In this document: one piece after another, positions 44,316 through 52,118 of the stretch | Numbering within the stretch: position 1 is the stretch's first letter | How the letters are laid out: every line of letters starts with the position of its first letter | Origin: Lysinibacillus capsici | GTDB taxonomy: Bacteria; Bacillota; Bacilli; Bacillales_A; Planococcaceae | Assembly: GCF_003367505.1 (NCBI RefSeq) | Contig: NZ_PXXX01000008.1 | Coordinates: 1 to 64,000, forward strand | Direction: 5' to 3' | Length of the DNA: 64,000 nucleotides | Notes under the pieces: model-generated | What the model was told of the DNA's origin: nothing | The model's input: the letters and a program-made list of their open reading frames with translations, nothing else | The model's database searches: none | Translations under genes and position numbers: made by a program

Positions 44316-44795
44316 GTGAATATAACGATTGTATCAGTCGGCAAGCTAAAAGAAAAGTACTTAAAAATGGGGATCGATGAGTACGTAAAACGTCTTGGCG
44401 GCTATGCAAAAATGGATTTGGTTGAAGTGCCAGACGAAAAGGCACCTGAACAACTAAGTGAAGCTGAAATGGATATCGTCAAGAAAAAAGAGGGCGAACG
44501 CATCCTAACGAAAATCAGTCCAGATGCCTATGTAATTGCCCTAGCCATCAACGGCAAAATGAAAACCTCCGAACAAATGGCTGCCGACATCGAATCCCTC
44601 ATGACCTACGGCAAAAGCAAAATCGCCTTCGTCATCGGTGGCTCCCTCGGTCTACATGAAGATGTGTTAAAGCGTGCAGATGAGCAGCAATCTTTTGGTA
44701 AGATGACACTTCCTCACCAGCTCATGAAGCTTGTGCTAGTCGAGCAGATTTATCGTAGTTTTAGGATTATGAAGGGTGAACCGTATCATAAGTAA
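44316..44795 (+). CDS. rlmH: 23S rRNA pseudouridine-1915 N3-methyltransferase
   Basis: RlmH is a small SPOUT methyltransferase that acts on assembled 70S ribosomes. The 159 residues, starting with GTG, show the family knot [17 protein letters not shown] and the C-terminal [17 protein letters not shown]. It is the orthologue of staphylococcal orfX. Its last codons form the attachment site of the SCC-like element that follows, and the insertion leaves the protein complete. Confidence 0.98.
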   Translation: MNITIVSVGKLKEKYLKMGIDEYVKRLGGYAKMDLVEVPDEKAPEQLSEAEMDIVKKKEGERILTKISPDAYVIALAINGKMKTSEQMAADIESLMTYGKSKIAFVIGGSLGLHEDVLKRADEQQSFGKMTLPHQLMKLVLVEQIYRSFRIMKGEPYHK

Positions 44796-44798
44796 GTG
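44778..44798 (+). repeat. att site 1 (rlmH 3' end) of the SCC-like element
   Basis: GAACCGTATCATAAG-TAA-GTG spans the last codons and stop of rlmH and is repeated exactly at 59429-59449. It closely matches the SCC att of S. aureus orfX as remembered (GAAGC[A/G]TATCATAA[A/G]TGA, then GCGGTTT; here GAGGTTT). Confidence 0.9.
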
Positions 44799-44827
44799 AG
44801 GTTTTTTTAGATATTTAAAGTAAATTG

Positions 44828-44866
44828 AAATGGAGAATTGGATTTCAAACCAATTCTCCATTTTTA
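44828..44866. terminator. bidirectional terminator at the left end of the island
   Basis: A 14-bp stem AAATGGAGAATTGG/CCAATTCTCCATTT is flanked by T runs in both directions. It serves rlmH and the convergent PIN-domain gene and lies inside the island. Confidence 0.9.
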
Positions 44867-44876
44867 TAATTAGTTG

Positions 44877-46253
44877 TTAATCATCACACATTGAACCACA
44901 TGATAAACAAAGAACTCCATTCCAATTGTTATTTCCACAAACTGGGCACGTTTGAATTCCATATTTATGAGAGTTTAAGTGCAAATCATTGAAATTAATT
45001 TCAAAAGAGTACGTTTTATCGTGGTTCCCTTTAACATACATGTGAGCAACATCTTTATCTAAACCTAAACTTGTAAGTAACTTAATAAACCCGTTAGGAC
45101 CTGCTCCAGCATAACCTGAAGTTAAGCCCCCTTTGATTTTTAGAGAACCTTTTTCACCAATTAATGTTGTTTCGTATTCAATTTTATCCATATCTCTATA
45201 ATGGTTAAGGTATTTTAATTTCCCAATATTTTCTCGGTTTTTAGTTACAAAATCAATTGCTTCGTTAGTCGAACCTGTATCTAATAATAGTTCGAATTCA
45301 GGTTGATTTTCCGTAATCATCAATGTAGCTTCATCAATTAGTGATTGTTCTACAGGGAGATCCATTAATTTGGAGTAGTTATATAAAAATTGATTAAAAG
45401 TGTACATCCAAAGTTTACAATTGGTTGAATCGTAAAGCTCTTTAATTAACTCATGTCTTGGATGAACAATTCTATCTTCACCTCGATGTTTAATGGAGTA
45501 ACACCAATCAATTTTAACATCATTTAAAATGAAAATAACAGGTTTTTTATATGTTTGTGTATGTTGTAGAATTTGCTTCCAAACAATTAAATCACCATAT
45601 ATTTGAGTACCTTCTTTATTCTTTAAGTCTTTATAACCTGGTGGAATTGTATTACGATAACGAAGTTCGCCTTCTTTAACAATATCCATTATCTCTTCAA
45701 AAGTAAAACCTTCACCAATTTTCAAATTTGAAGTTATAAATTCTAGCACATCATCATTTTCAAGGACAGATAATATCTCTTCTTTTCTTTTAGTGAACTC
45801 ACTTTTAATATTTTTTTCATAATCTAAATATGCATTTTTAAATTCCGAAAAATTATCCATAAAGTTTTGGTTGAACTCATTTTCTATGTATGGATGGGAG
45901 TCTTTTTTCTGAGTTGCATTTTGAAAAGAGGTTAAATGATTTTCTAAGCTTTTTAAAAGTTTATTAATTGGATCGATATTTTCCTTCCATGCATCTTTAT
46001 ATTTTCTTTCAATAGGTTCCTTTATTTTACTTTCTCGGTTTTTTAAAAACTCATAGAGAACATGTTGAGGAATCCATATTCTATCTTTAATAGGTGTTAA
46101 AGTTTTTTCTAAAATATTTTTTCTAAGCTCTTTAGGTAAATAGTAAAGAGATAATAATGCAGATGTATCAAAAATAAATATACCTTCAGACCAAAATGCT
46201 TTTAAATTTTCATTTTGAGGCTCAGTATATATACCAAAATGTTCTTGGATCAT
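44877..46253 (-). CDS. PIN-like domain protein (DUF4935) with zinc ribbon
   Basis: The 458-residue protein opens with a PIN_8/DUF4935 domain: IFDTSALLSLY, then DRIWIPQHVLYEF and the late VIFILNDVKIDW supply the acidic residues of a PIN nuclease. The middle is helical and charged. The C-terminal 35 residues form a zinc ribbon with CPVCGNNNW and CLSCGSMC. PIN domains cut RNA or DNA. Divergent orientation beside the restriction gene suggests a defence role, but it could also be unrelated cargo. AAGGAGG precedes the ATG. Confidence 0.78.
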   Translation of the reverse strand: MIQEHFGIYTEPQNENLKAFWSEGIFIFDTSALLSLYYLPKELRKNILEKTLTPIKDRIWIPQHVLYEFLKNRESKIKEPIERKYKDAWKENIDPINKLLKSLENHLTSFQNATQKKDSHPYIENEFNQNFMDNFSEFKNAYLDYEKNIKSEFTKRKEEILSVLENDDVLEFITSNLKIGEGFTFEEIMDIVKEGELRYRNTIPPGYKDLKNKEGTQIYGDLIVWKQILQHTQTYKKPVIFILNDVKIDWCYSIKHRGEDRIVHPRHELIKELYDSTNCKLWMYTFNQFLYNYSKLMDLPVEQSLIDEATLMITENQPEFELLLDTGSTNEAIDFVTKNRENIGKLKYLNHYRDMDKIEYETTLIGEKGSLKIKGGLTSGYAGAGPNGFIKLLTSLGLDKDVAHMYVKGNHDKTYSFEINFNDLHLNSHKYGIQTCPVCGNNNWNGVLCLSCGSMCDD

Positions 46254-46306
46254 ATTATTCCTCCTTTTAAATTTATAATTAATTATATCATTTCAGGGGA
46301 CAATTT

Positions 46307-46345
46307 CCAATTTACAGTCTATAATATCTATAGATTATAAATTGG
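46307..46345. promoter_or_regulatory. operator-like inverted repeat before the restriction gene
   Basis: CCAATTTACAGTCTATA (46307-46323) and TATAGATTATAAATTGG (46329-46345) are inverted copies with 15 of 17 matches. They overlap a -10 candidate TATAAT (46320-46325) and the ribosome-binding site. This arrangement suggests transcriptional control of the restriction gene or of both divergent genes. Confidence 0.6.
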
Positions 46346-46355
46346 AGGGATTTCC

Positions 46356-47252
46356 TTGGTTAAATTTACTCAAAGTGAAAGTCATGTTTTATCGTTATTT
46401 TCACCTAGTCATGAATTTGAATATGACGGTGAAAGATTCAAAGTTGTTGAATCAGGCAAACCTATGACTTCTAAGGGAGAGCCTAAAACAGATATCTATG
46501 TTAAAAGTGTGTCATTAGATAATATATCAGAGTTGGAGTTTAAGATATCTTTTAAACAAGAGAATGCAGATTTCTTAGAAAATAAGATGACGGCAGAACG
46601 AGCAGAACAAATTTTTGGTCCAAATTGGCAATCTATAATTCAATCTTTTACTTCTTCAATTGAGCACAAATTTGCTAATCGTAATTATGTGTTTAAAAAC
46701 TCTGAAGGAAGAACATCAGCTGGAAGTATTACATTAGGTTGGCGTTTTGAACTAGTGAATAAGCCTGGTGGAGATTTATCAGGTTTAGCAAATTTAACTC
46801 CTGAACAAGTTTTAGAGGTTTATGCTGGTAATAAGTTGGATGTGAAAAAGAAAAATGCAAGTGTAAATGGTAAGATTATTCCTAACTCAGGTGTTGCAAA
46901 TTGCATGATTAATTGTAATGTCTCGAGTCTGCCTTCCATTCAAGATGCGGTAGACAACATTATTTCAATTGAAGAATTTGCTGAAAATAATCCCGATGTT
47001 TATTTTGTATGTAAGGCTCTTAACTATCGCAGTTTTGATGATAAAATTGAAGGTAACCGATCTTTATCAGTATTTATTAATTGGGAAGCTGTTGGTGGGA
47101 AATTAGTACCGAATTTAGTATTATCTAATCCGCTTTTAGTTAAAGGTAACGCTGTTAGAGATAAGCTCAAACAAAGTATTAGTTTACTTGGAATAAACAA
47201 TACATGTGATATAAATGAAAACAACATTGCTTCATTGCAGTTTGTTAATTAA
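46356..47252 (+). CDS. putative type II restriction endonuclease, PD-(D/E)XK type
   Basis: This 298-residue protein is followed by a C5 cytosine methyltransferase gene. The segment GEPKTDIYV with ELEFKISFKQ about 20 residues later fits the D...ExK metal site of PD-(D/E)XK nucleases (roughly Asp46, Glu58-Lys60 region). No other domain was recognised. The function therefore rests on this motif and on the gene pair. It starts with TTG after GGAGGG. The recognition site cannot be deduced. Confidence 0.62.
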   Translation: MVKFTQSESHVLSLFSPSHEFEYDGERFKVVESGKPMTSKGEPKTDIYVKSVSLDNISELEFKISFKQENADFLENKMTAERAEQIFGPNWQSIIQSFTSSIEHKFANRNYVFKNSEGRTSAGSITLGWRFELVNKPGGDLSGLANLTPEQVLEVYAGNKLDVKKKNASVNGKIIPNSGVANCMINCNVSSLPSIQDAVDNIISIEEFAENNPDVYFVCKALNYRSFDDKIEGNRSLSVFINWEAVGGKLVPNLVLSNPLLVKGNAVRDKLKQSISLLGINNTCDINENNIASLQFVN

Positions 47253-47260
47253 TATACATA

Positions 47261-47292
47261 AAAGCGATTGGACTTTGTCCAATCGCTTTTTT
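47261..47292 (+). terminator. intrinsic terminator between restriction and methylase genes
   Basis: The stem AAAGCGATTGGA/TCCAATCGCTTT is followed by T residues, so the methylase is probably transcribed from its own promoter. Confidence 0.88.
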
Positions 47293-47338
47293 AATATAAA
47301 AAATGATATAATTATCTATATATTAAGGGAGAGATTTT

Positions 47339-48616
47339 ATGGATATTAAAGGTATGGAAAAAGGGAGAGGTAAGTTTAAACCTGCTCCGGATTTAGATAG
47401 AGAAACAGTTAAAAGTGTCTTGTTAAATAAAATTAATGAAGAAAAATCTTTAATTATAGATGATCCTAAAGATTTAGAGGTTTTAAAGCAAGTTCAGTAT
47501 AAATCGAATAAATACAATTTAGTTGGACTATTCTCAGGTTGTGGAGGATTAGATTTAGGGTTTGAATTAGCGGGCTTAATAGCTGAAATAGGTGAAGAAG
47601 CAGCATTAGAAGCATTCAAGAATAAAGATGAATTTAATAAAATTAGACATCAGAGTGTATTCAATACAGTTTATACTAATGATATGTTTAAGGAAGCGAA
47701 TGAAACTTATAAATTAAATTTCCCAGAACATGTAGTTCAGCATCAAAAAGATATTCGTAAAGTAGCCAATTTCCCAATGTGTAATCTAATGTTAGGAGGT
47801 TTCCCGTGTCCTGGATTTTCAGAAGCAGGTCCGCGATTAATCGACGATGAACGTAACTTCTTGTACATCCATTTTATTAGGGCTTTAATGCAATCGCAAC
47901 CAGAATTTTTTGTAGCGGAGAATGTAAAAGGAATGATGACTTTAGGGAAGGGAGAAGTTTTACGTCAAATTGTGGAAGACTTCTCTTCTGCTGGTTATGA
48001 GGTTACACCTTATTTAGTAAACTCAAGGGATTACGGTGTACCTCAATTACGTGAGCGTGTGTTTTTAATCGGTGTTCATAAAGAAAAGATTGTTGAAAAG
48101 TATGGATTTAAATATCCACAACCGCAACCTACACATGGTAAAGGTTTGAAACCATATGTAACTTTAAGAGATGCAATTGGTGATTTAAAAGAATCCCCGG
48201 GACCATATTTTGAAGGTTCTTATTCACCAATTTATTTATCTCGTAATCGTAAAAAAACGTGGGAAGAACAAAGTTTTACAATTCAGGCTTCTGGTAGACA
48301 AGCTCCATTGCATCCAGGTGGGGAACCGATGAAGTATATTGAAAAAAATAGATGGGAACTCGTTGGAGAAAATCGTAGATTATCTGTAAAAGAAATTGCA
48401 CGTATTCAAACCTTCCCAGATTGGTTTGAATTTAGTGATGGTGGAAATGACAAAATGTCTGAAAGTGGACGATTAGACAAGTGTTATAAGCAAATTGGTA
48501 ATGCCGTTCCCGTAATGTTAGCTAAAGAAATTGCAAAGCCTATTGCAGAGTTTGCAAAAAAACATTTAGAACAGAGTCCTAATAAGGATCAAAAATTACA
48601 AATGAGTTTATTTTAA
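47339..48616 (+). CDS. DNA (cytosine-5-)-methyltransferase
   Basis: The 425 residues show the C5 methylase motifs in order. Motif I is GLFSGCGGLDLGF, motif IV GGFPCPGFSEAG has the catalytic Cys, and motif VI is AENVKG. Motif VIII is QLRERVFLIG, and motif X is QIGNAVPVMLAKEIA. An N-terminal extension of about 55 residues precedes motif I and is not a recognised helix-turn-helix. The variable target-recognition region lies between motifs VIII and IX. It protects host DNA from the upstream nuclease. Confidence 0.95.
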   Translation: MDIKGMEKGRGKFKPAPDLDRETVKSVLLNKINEEKSLIIDDPKDLEVLKQVQYKSNKYNLVGLFSGCGGLDLGFELAGLIAEIGEEAALEAFKNKDEFNKIRHQSVFNTVYTNDMFKEANETYKLNFPEHVVQHQKDIRKVANFPMCNLMLGGFPCPGFSEAGPRLIDDERNFLYIHFIRALMQSQPEFFVAENVKGMMTLGKGEVLRQIVEDFSSAGYEVTPYLVNSRDYGVPQLRERVFLIGVHKEKIVEKYGFKYPQPQPTHGKGLKPYVTLRDAIGDLKESPGPYFEGSYSPIYLSRNRKKTWEEQSFTIQASGRQAPLHPGGEPMKYIEKNRWELVGENRRLSVKEIARIQTFPDWFEFSDGGNDKMSESGRLDKCYKQIGNAVPVMLAKEIAKPIAEFAKKHLEQSPNKDQKLQMSLF

Positions 48617-48670
48617 TCTGTATCGAGTGTATTTTTGAATATATATTATTATAATGAATTCAAATAATTG

Positions 48671-48706
48671 AAGTCCAAGTGCTAATATTAGTACTTGGAC
48701 TTTTAT
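48671..48706 (+). terminator. intrinsic terminator after the methylase gene
   Basis: The stem AAGTCCAAGT/ACTTGGACTT, extended by self-complementary CTAATATTAG, is followed by TTTA. Confidence 0.85.
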
Positions 48707-48726
48707 TTATGTAAAGGGGTGGGGTG

Positions 48727-48897
48727 ATGGAATCACCAAAACGAGTAAATATTGCATCTGTAAAAGAGTTGAGCTTAATGTACAATAATCATAATATCAG
48801 CAGTACAAAGCATAGCTATGACATACTGAGATAGTTTATAGATGAAGTGGTATCGTGGGAAGTACCTAAATATCATCATCTATTGTTTAGTGGTTAA
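48727..48897 (+). pseudogene. remnant of a RadC-like gene
   Basis: The frame opens with MESPKRVNIASVK, closely matching the intact RadC at 49853 (MKPSKRVDIVSVK), then SYDILR, an in-frame TAG (48832-48834), and FIDEV in line with CYELFKEFLGEV. Homology fades and a second stop occurs at 48895-48897. The metalloprotease-like part is absent. This looks like a decayed or truncated duplicate. It accounts for most of the 330-base gap after the methylase. Confidence 0.75.
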
Positions 48898-48947
48898 TAA
48901 AGTATACTTTAAAAGCGCATTATATAATTTAGAGAGGAGATATTGAA

Positions 48948-49178
48948 ATGAAGAAATATGTACAAAGAATGTGGCGTATTTATGATGTATTATTCATAGA
49001 TAAAGAGAAAGCTGAACAAGTAGAAGATGGAAGAGAGACCGTTAAAGAAGTGTTTGTTGGTTTGGATGAAGGAATAGATTACGATTTAACTCAGGTAAGC
49101 TCAGATTTCTTTGGAAGCTGGATTTTTAAAACGGAGATAGAAGCTCAGGCAGAGGTAGACGAGTTTAATCACAACTGA
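48948..49178 (+). CDS. small acidic hypothetical protein
   Basis: This 76-residue protein is not recognised. It begins with a short basic stretch (MKKYVQRMWRIYDV) and is then acidic. AGAGGAG precedes the ATG and a terminator follows, so it is a real single-gene unit. Its place in front of the DUF1643 and RadC genes suggests it belongs to the island's joining region. Confidence 0.65.
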   Translation: MKKYVQRMWRIYDVLFIDKEKAEQVEDGRETVKEVFVGLDEGIDYDLTQVSSDFFGSWIFKTEIEAQAEVDEFNHN

Positions 49179-49198
49179 ATGTTGAATATTTATATTTT

Positions 49199-49234
49199 AA
49201 ACCTAAGTATCGTTAGTGATACTTAGGTTTTTGT
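49199..49234 (+). terminator. intrinsic terminator
   Basis: The stem AACCTAAGTATC/GATACTTAGGTT is followed by TTTTTG. Confidence 0.88.
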
Positions 49235-49276
49235 TTGTTTGGATGGAAGATGCTATATCTGAAAGGGGCAAAAACA

Positions 49277-49798
49277 GTGAAAATAATGAAGGGCACAATT
49301 AGAACAGAGGTCACGTATGATGACGAAATGAAAAATAAGTACGTTGTTAAAAAGGAGTGGGACAAGAACAAAAGAAAGGCACTCATTCTTATGAAAAGTG
49401 CTGGCTTAACAGATGAAATTGTACAGGATCAAACTACAATGTATGTCATGAATAATCTCTCAAAGCTAGGCTATGGTTCTGTTGATATTATGAATTTGTT
49501 TACGACACTTGAAGGCAATGATACGAATGGGTCGGGTACTGAAAACTTAAAATTTGTTCAAGAAGAAGTTACAAAGGTAGATGATGTCATCATTGCAGTT
49601 GGTACAGGCATTGAAACAAATAAAGAAGCACAAAAGCGACTGCGTATGATTATGGCTATTTTACTTGATAAGAAGGCAACTATTCTTCAAATAGAATGCC
49701 CTAAAGGGAGACGGGGGTTTCATCCACTTTATCCAGCAGTGAAAAATGGATGGAAGTTAGTTCCTTATGAAATTTCGCTTGTAGAGCAGGTTGACTAA
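49277..49798 (+). CDS. DUF1643 family protein
   Basis: This 173-residue protein shows the DUF1643 pattern: KALILMKSAG in place of the usual IMLNPS, then QDQTTM, LGYGSVDIMNLF, and a C-terminal GFHPLYP. DUF1643 genes are a constant neighbour of ccr and cch in staphylococcal SCC; the biochemical role is unknown. GTG 49277 with AAAGGGG upstream is preferred to the frame start at 49235. Confidence 0.78.
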   Translation: MKIMKGTIRTEVTYDDEMKNKYVVKKEWDKNKRKALILMKSAGLTDEIVQDQTTMYVMNNLSKLGYGSVDIMNLFTTLEGNDTNGSGTENLKFVQEEVTKVDDVIIAVGTGIETNKEAQKRLRMIMAILLDKKATILQIECPKGRRGFHPLYPAVKNGWKLVPYEISLVEQVD

Positions 49799-49852
49799 AT
49801 GTTTCAACTAAAAATGTGAACATATATTGAATCCATTTTAGGAGGAAATCAT

Positions 49853-50308
49853 ATGAAACCATCAAAACGAGTAGACATTGTATCTGTCAAATTAGTAAGA
49901 GAAGCAAGCATGTTGTACAAAAATCGACGTATTCGTAGTCCACAAGATTGCTACGAGTTGTTCAAGGAATTTTTAGGCGAAGTAGATCGAGAGTATTTTG
50001 TAGTCATGTGCCTTGATGTGAAAAATCAGCCAACAAACATCACGATTGCACATATAGGAAGCTTGAATCTCTCAATCGTTCATCCTAGAGAGGTACTAAA
50101 AACAGCTATTTTAAGCAATGCGGCTTCCATCATCTGCTGTCATCCACATCCATCAGGCGACCCTACACCAAGCCAAGAGGATATTGAAGTCACAAAACGC
50201 TTAGTTGAAGCGGGTTTAATCATTGGGGTGGAGATGCTTGACCATATTGTGCTGGGTGATGATTGTTATATATCAATGAAAGAGAAAGGATATATTGAAA
50301 ATGTATAA
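49853..50308 (+). CDS. short RadC-like JAB-domain protein
   Basis: This 151-residue protein lacks the N-terminal helix-hairpin-helix part of full RadC and keeps the MPN/JAB core. The metal motif HPHPSGDPTPSQED is complete. Such short RadC proteins are common on phages, plasmids and integrative elements, where the role is unclear. AGGAGG precedes the ATG. A degraded relative lies about 1.1 kb upstream. Confidence 0.9.
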   Translation: MKPSKRVDIVSVKLVREASMLYKNRRIRSPQDCYELFKEFLGEVDREYFVVMCLDVKNQPTNITIAHIGSLNLSIVHPREVLKTAILSNAASIICCHPHPSGDPTPSQEDIEVTKRLVEAGLIIGVEMLDHIVLGDDCYISMKEKGYIENV

Positions 50309-50324
50309 AATTTCAAATAAATAG

Positions 50325-50358
50325 GCTCTAACATCTGAAATGGATGTTAGGGCTTTTT
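50325..50358 (+). terminator. intrinsic terminator after the RadC-like gene
   Basis: The stem GCTCTAACATC/GATGTTAGGGC is followed by TTTTT. Confidence 0.85.
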
Positions 50359-50388
50359 ATGTTCATAAAAATGAGGAGGATATTGAAA

Positions 50389-50679
50389 ATGAGAGCAATT
50401 CAACGTTTAACAGAGGTATTGGAACGAAAATTAGGAAAGGAAATCCCGCCTCATGAAGTAGGCTATGAGACACTGAGCTTTACACATGAGGAAATAGATG
50501 AGGAACTTGTACCACCTTATATGATTGCCTTTGTAGAAGCACCGATTCTTTGTCATAGTGCCAACTATACAGATATAGAAGGGAACTACTTTACATTAAT
50601 GCTAATAGAAACAGGCGGTGAAAAATTATATGAAGTTTGGCTAGTGAATGATAAATTGGTTCCAAATTTTAACTCCTAA
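50389..50679 (+). CDS. small acidic protein, candidate SAUGI-like UDG inhibitor
   Basis: This 96-residue protein is rich in Glu and Asp. The spacing of ETLSFTHEEIDEELVPPY, then ILCHSANYTD and LYEVWLVND, resembles by eye the staphylococcal DUF950/SAUGI protein, an SCC-borne DNA mimic that blocks uracil-DNA glycosylase. Similarity is weak and the assignment is a hypothesis from context. ATG 50389 follows GGAGGA at 8 bases; the longer frame starts at 50344. Confidence 0.5.
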   Translation: MRAIQRLTEVLERKLGKEIPPHEVGYETLSFTHEEIDEELVPPYMIAFVEAPILCHSANYTDIEGNYFTLMLIETGGEKLYEVWLVNDKLVPNFNS

Positions 50680-50827
50680 AAAGAGAAATAACTTTGTGTT
50701 AAGAAGAGAGTTTTCTTCTAATTTTATGTTATTTAAAAATTTTGATAAGGATTTCAGAGAAGAGTCTATGTTTTTTACACTAGGCTTATTCTTATAAGTT
50801 AGATTTTGATTAAAAGGAGGTGAGTGG

Positions 50828-50941
50828 ATGACTGATTGTAAAAAGGATAGTCAAGATGCAATTGAATTATTTAAACAAGGCGTATTTTTTGGAATATCCA
50901 TCTTAGTGATGCTTAGTAGTAAACAAAGAGAGGAGAAGTAA
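50828..50941 (+). CDS. 37-residue peptide with one hydrophobic helix
   Basis: A strong AAAAGGAGGTG precedes the ATG. The peptide has a polar N-terminus MTDCKKDSQDAIELFK, a hydrophobic stretch GVFFGISILVML and a charged tail. It overlaps nothing and is followed one base later by a second small frame, so the two may be translated together. No family was recognised. Confidence 0.55.
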   Translation: MTDCKKDSQDAIELFKQGVFFGISILVMLSSKQREEK

Positions 50942-50942
50942 T

Positions 50943-51023
50943 ATGTATTATTTTGTGGTTGGTACATGTATAGGGATTTTTTCAGTCATCATCGTTGAGG
51001 TAATTATAAAAGATAAATTGTAA
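50943..51023 (+). CDS. 26-residue membrane peptide
   Basis: This frame starts one base after the preceding small gene, with AGAGGAG just upstream. The product YYFVVGTCIGIFSVIIVEVI plus a short KDKL tail is a single membrane helix. It may be a toxin-like or regulatory micro-protein; it could also be a chance frame. A terminator follows at once. Confidence 0.45.
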   Translation: MYYFVVGTCIGIFSVIIVEVIIKDKL

Positions 51024-51046
51024 TGATGCTTGAAATAGTAGAAGAG

Positions 51047-51077
51047 TAATGTTCACTATGAACATTATTCTTTTTTT
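51047..51077 (+). terminator. intrinsic terminator after the two small frames
   Basis: The stem TAATGTTCA/TGAACATTA with a CTA loop is followed by TTCTTTTTTT. Confidence 0.85.
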
Positions 51078-51509
51078 GCGAATAACTATAAAGGTGCATA
51101 GAAGGAATTAGAATTAGAATTAAATCGTTTATTAAATATAACGTATTTCTCATAAACGTTGATTGAATAAGTGAAAATAAGCATTAAGTAATTTATTTTT
51201 TGTAATATATGTAAAAACAGTGTCCTCGGGAGTAAAGGAGAATCGTACCTTCCCAAGCATCGATGATTATAGATAAGTGTTTCGTACTTTCCAGAGAAAG
51301 TTTAAAATGATAAAAAAATGATTTTTTAAATCGTTTTTAAATAAAATTAAGATAAAAATATTTTTTGTATATATCTATATGCTCAGCAAACTTAATCGGA
51401 TTTTGATACTATTACTTTCAAGATTTGAATTGCAAAAATCATTAAGAGTTTAAACTCTTAACCATGAAGGAAGTTCAGATCTTAATTCATGAATTGGAGT
51501 GATTTTAAT
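51078..51509 (+). other. non-coding AT-rich control region before the cch module
   Basis: No gene is supported in this 430-base stretch. It holds three tandem GAATTA units (51105-51122) and two direct copies of CGTAC[C/T]TTCC (51244-51253 and 51283-51292). A very AT-rich segment lies at 51300-51375, and a perfect 20-bp palindrome with arm TTAAGAGTTT lies at 51442-51461. It may contain the promoter of the following genes and, more speculatively, an origin used by the Cch helicase. Confidence 0.5.
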
Positions 51510-52037
51510 ATGATTAAGAAACCTTTGCCTAGAAAGTCAGGAGTTTTAAAAAAAGAAACAAAACAGATTTTGGATGAGGAATTAGAAGAAAGATTACCAG
51601 ACAATCAAAATAACGGGATGGATATGTTTGAAGAAGAGTTTGGAAATGAAATGGGAGATGGGGATTTTCTTGAGGGTGTAGAATTTGTTCAATCAGAGAG
51701 AACTACAGGAGCATTAAATATAGTGAATAGTGATAGTGGTAAACGAGTGACGCTATCTAAAAAGGTTCTTGCATTGTTAGAAAACCCTGATGCCATTAAA
51801 TTTGGCATCCATAAAGAACTAAATGCATTGATTTTAACATCTTGTGCCAGTGCAAGTGCAGACTTATCTTCGCATGTACTAAAGGGACATAATCAGTCAA
51901 TCGTGTACAGTTCAAATTGTGTAAATCAATTGACACAATTATGGCAGTTGGATTTCCAGGAGCGTTCATCTATGAGTATTGGATTTGCAGAACAAAGAAT
52001 TTGTCAGGGCAAGACATATGTTGTAATAACGCAATAA
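51510..52037 (+). CDS. hypothetical protein encoded upstream of cch
   Basis: This 175-residue protein is not recognised. It has a basic N-terminus (IKKPLPRKSGVLKKE), an acidic middle (about residues 20-60), and a compact C-terminal half with GKRVTLSKKVLALLENPDAI. ATG 51510 has TTGGAG upstream. It is enclosed by perfect palindromes at 51442-51461 and 52051-52080 and lies just before the helicase gene. A DNA-binding or helicase-accessory role is possible. Confidence 0.6.
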   Translation: MIKKPLPRKSGVLKKETKQILDEELEERLPDNQNNGMDMFEEEFGNEMGDGDFLEGVEFVQSERTTGALNIVNSDSGKRVTLSKKVLALLENPDAIKFGIHKELNALILTSCASASADLSSHVLKGHNQSIVYSSNCVNQLTQLWQLDFQERSSMSIGFAEQRICQGKTYVVITQ

Positions 52038-52050
52038 ACATAAAGGGAGG

Positions 52051-52080
52051 GAGCTAAAACTGTTGCAACAGTTTTAGCTC
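52051..52080. repeat. perfect 30-bp palindrome between the unknown gene and cch
   Basis: Two 15-bp arms, GAGCTAAAACTGTTG and its exact complement, meet without a spacer. No T run follows, so it is a poor terminator. It may be a protein-binding site or a structured RNA leader of cch. Confidence 0.75.
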
Positions 52081-52118
52081 ATCTGCCCCAGAACCTTACT
52101 TAAAAGGAGTAAATTAAA

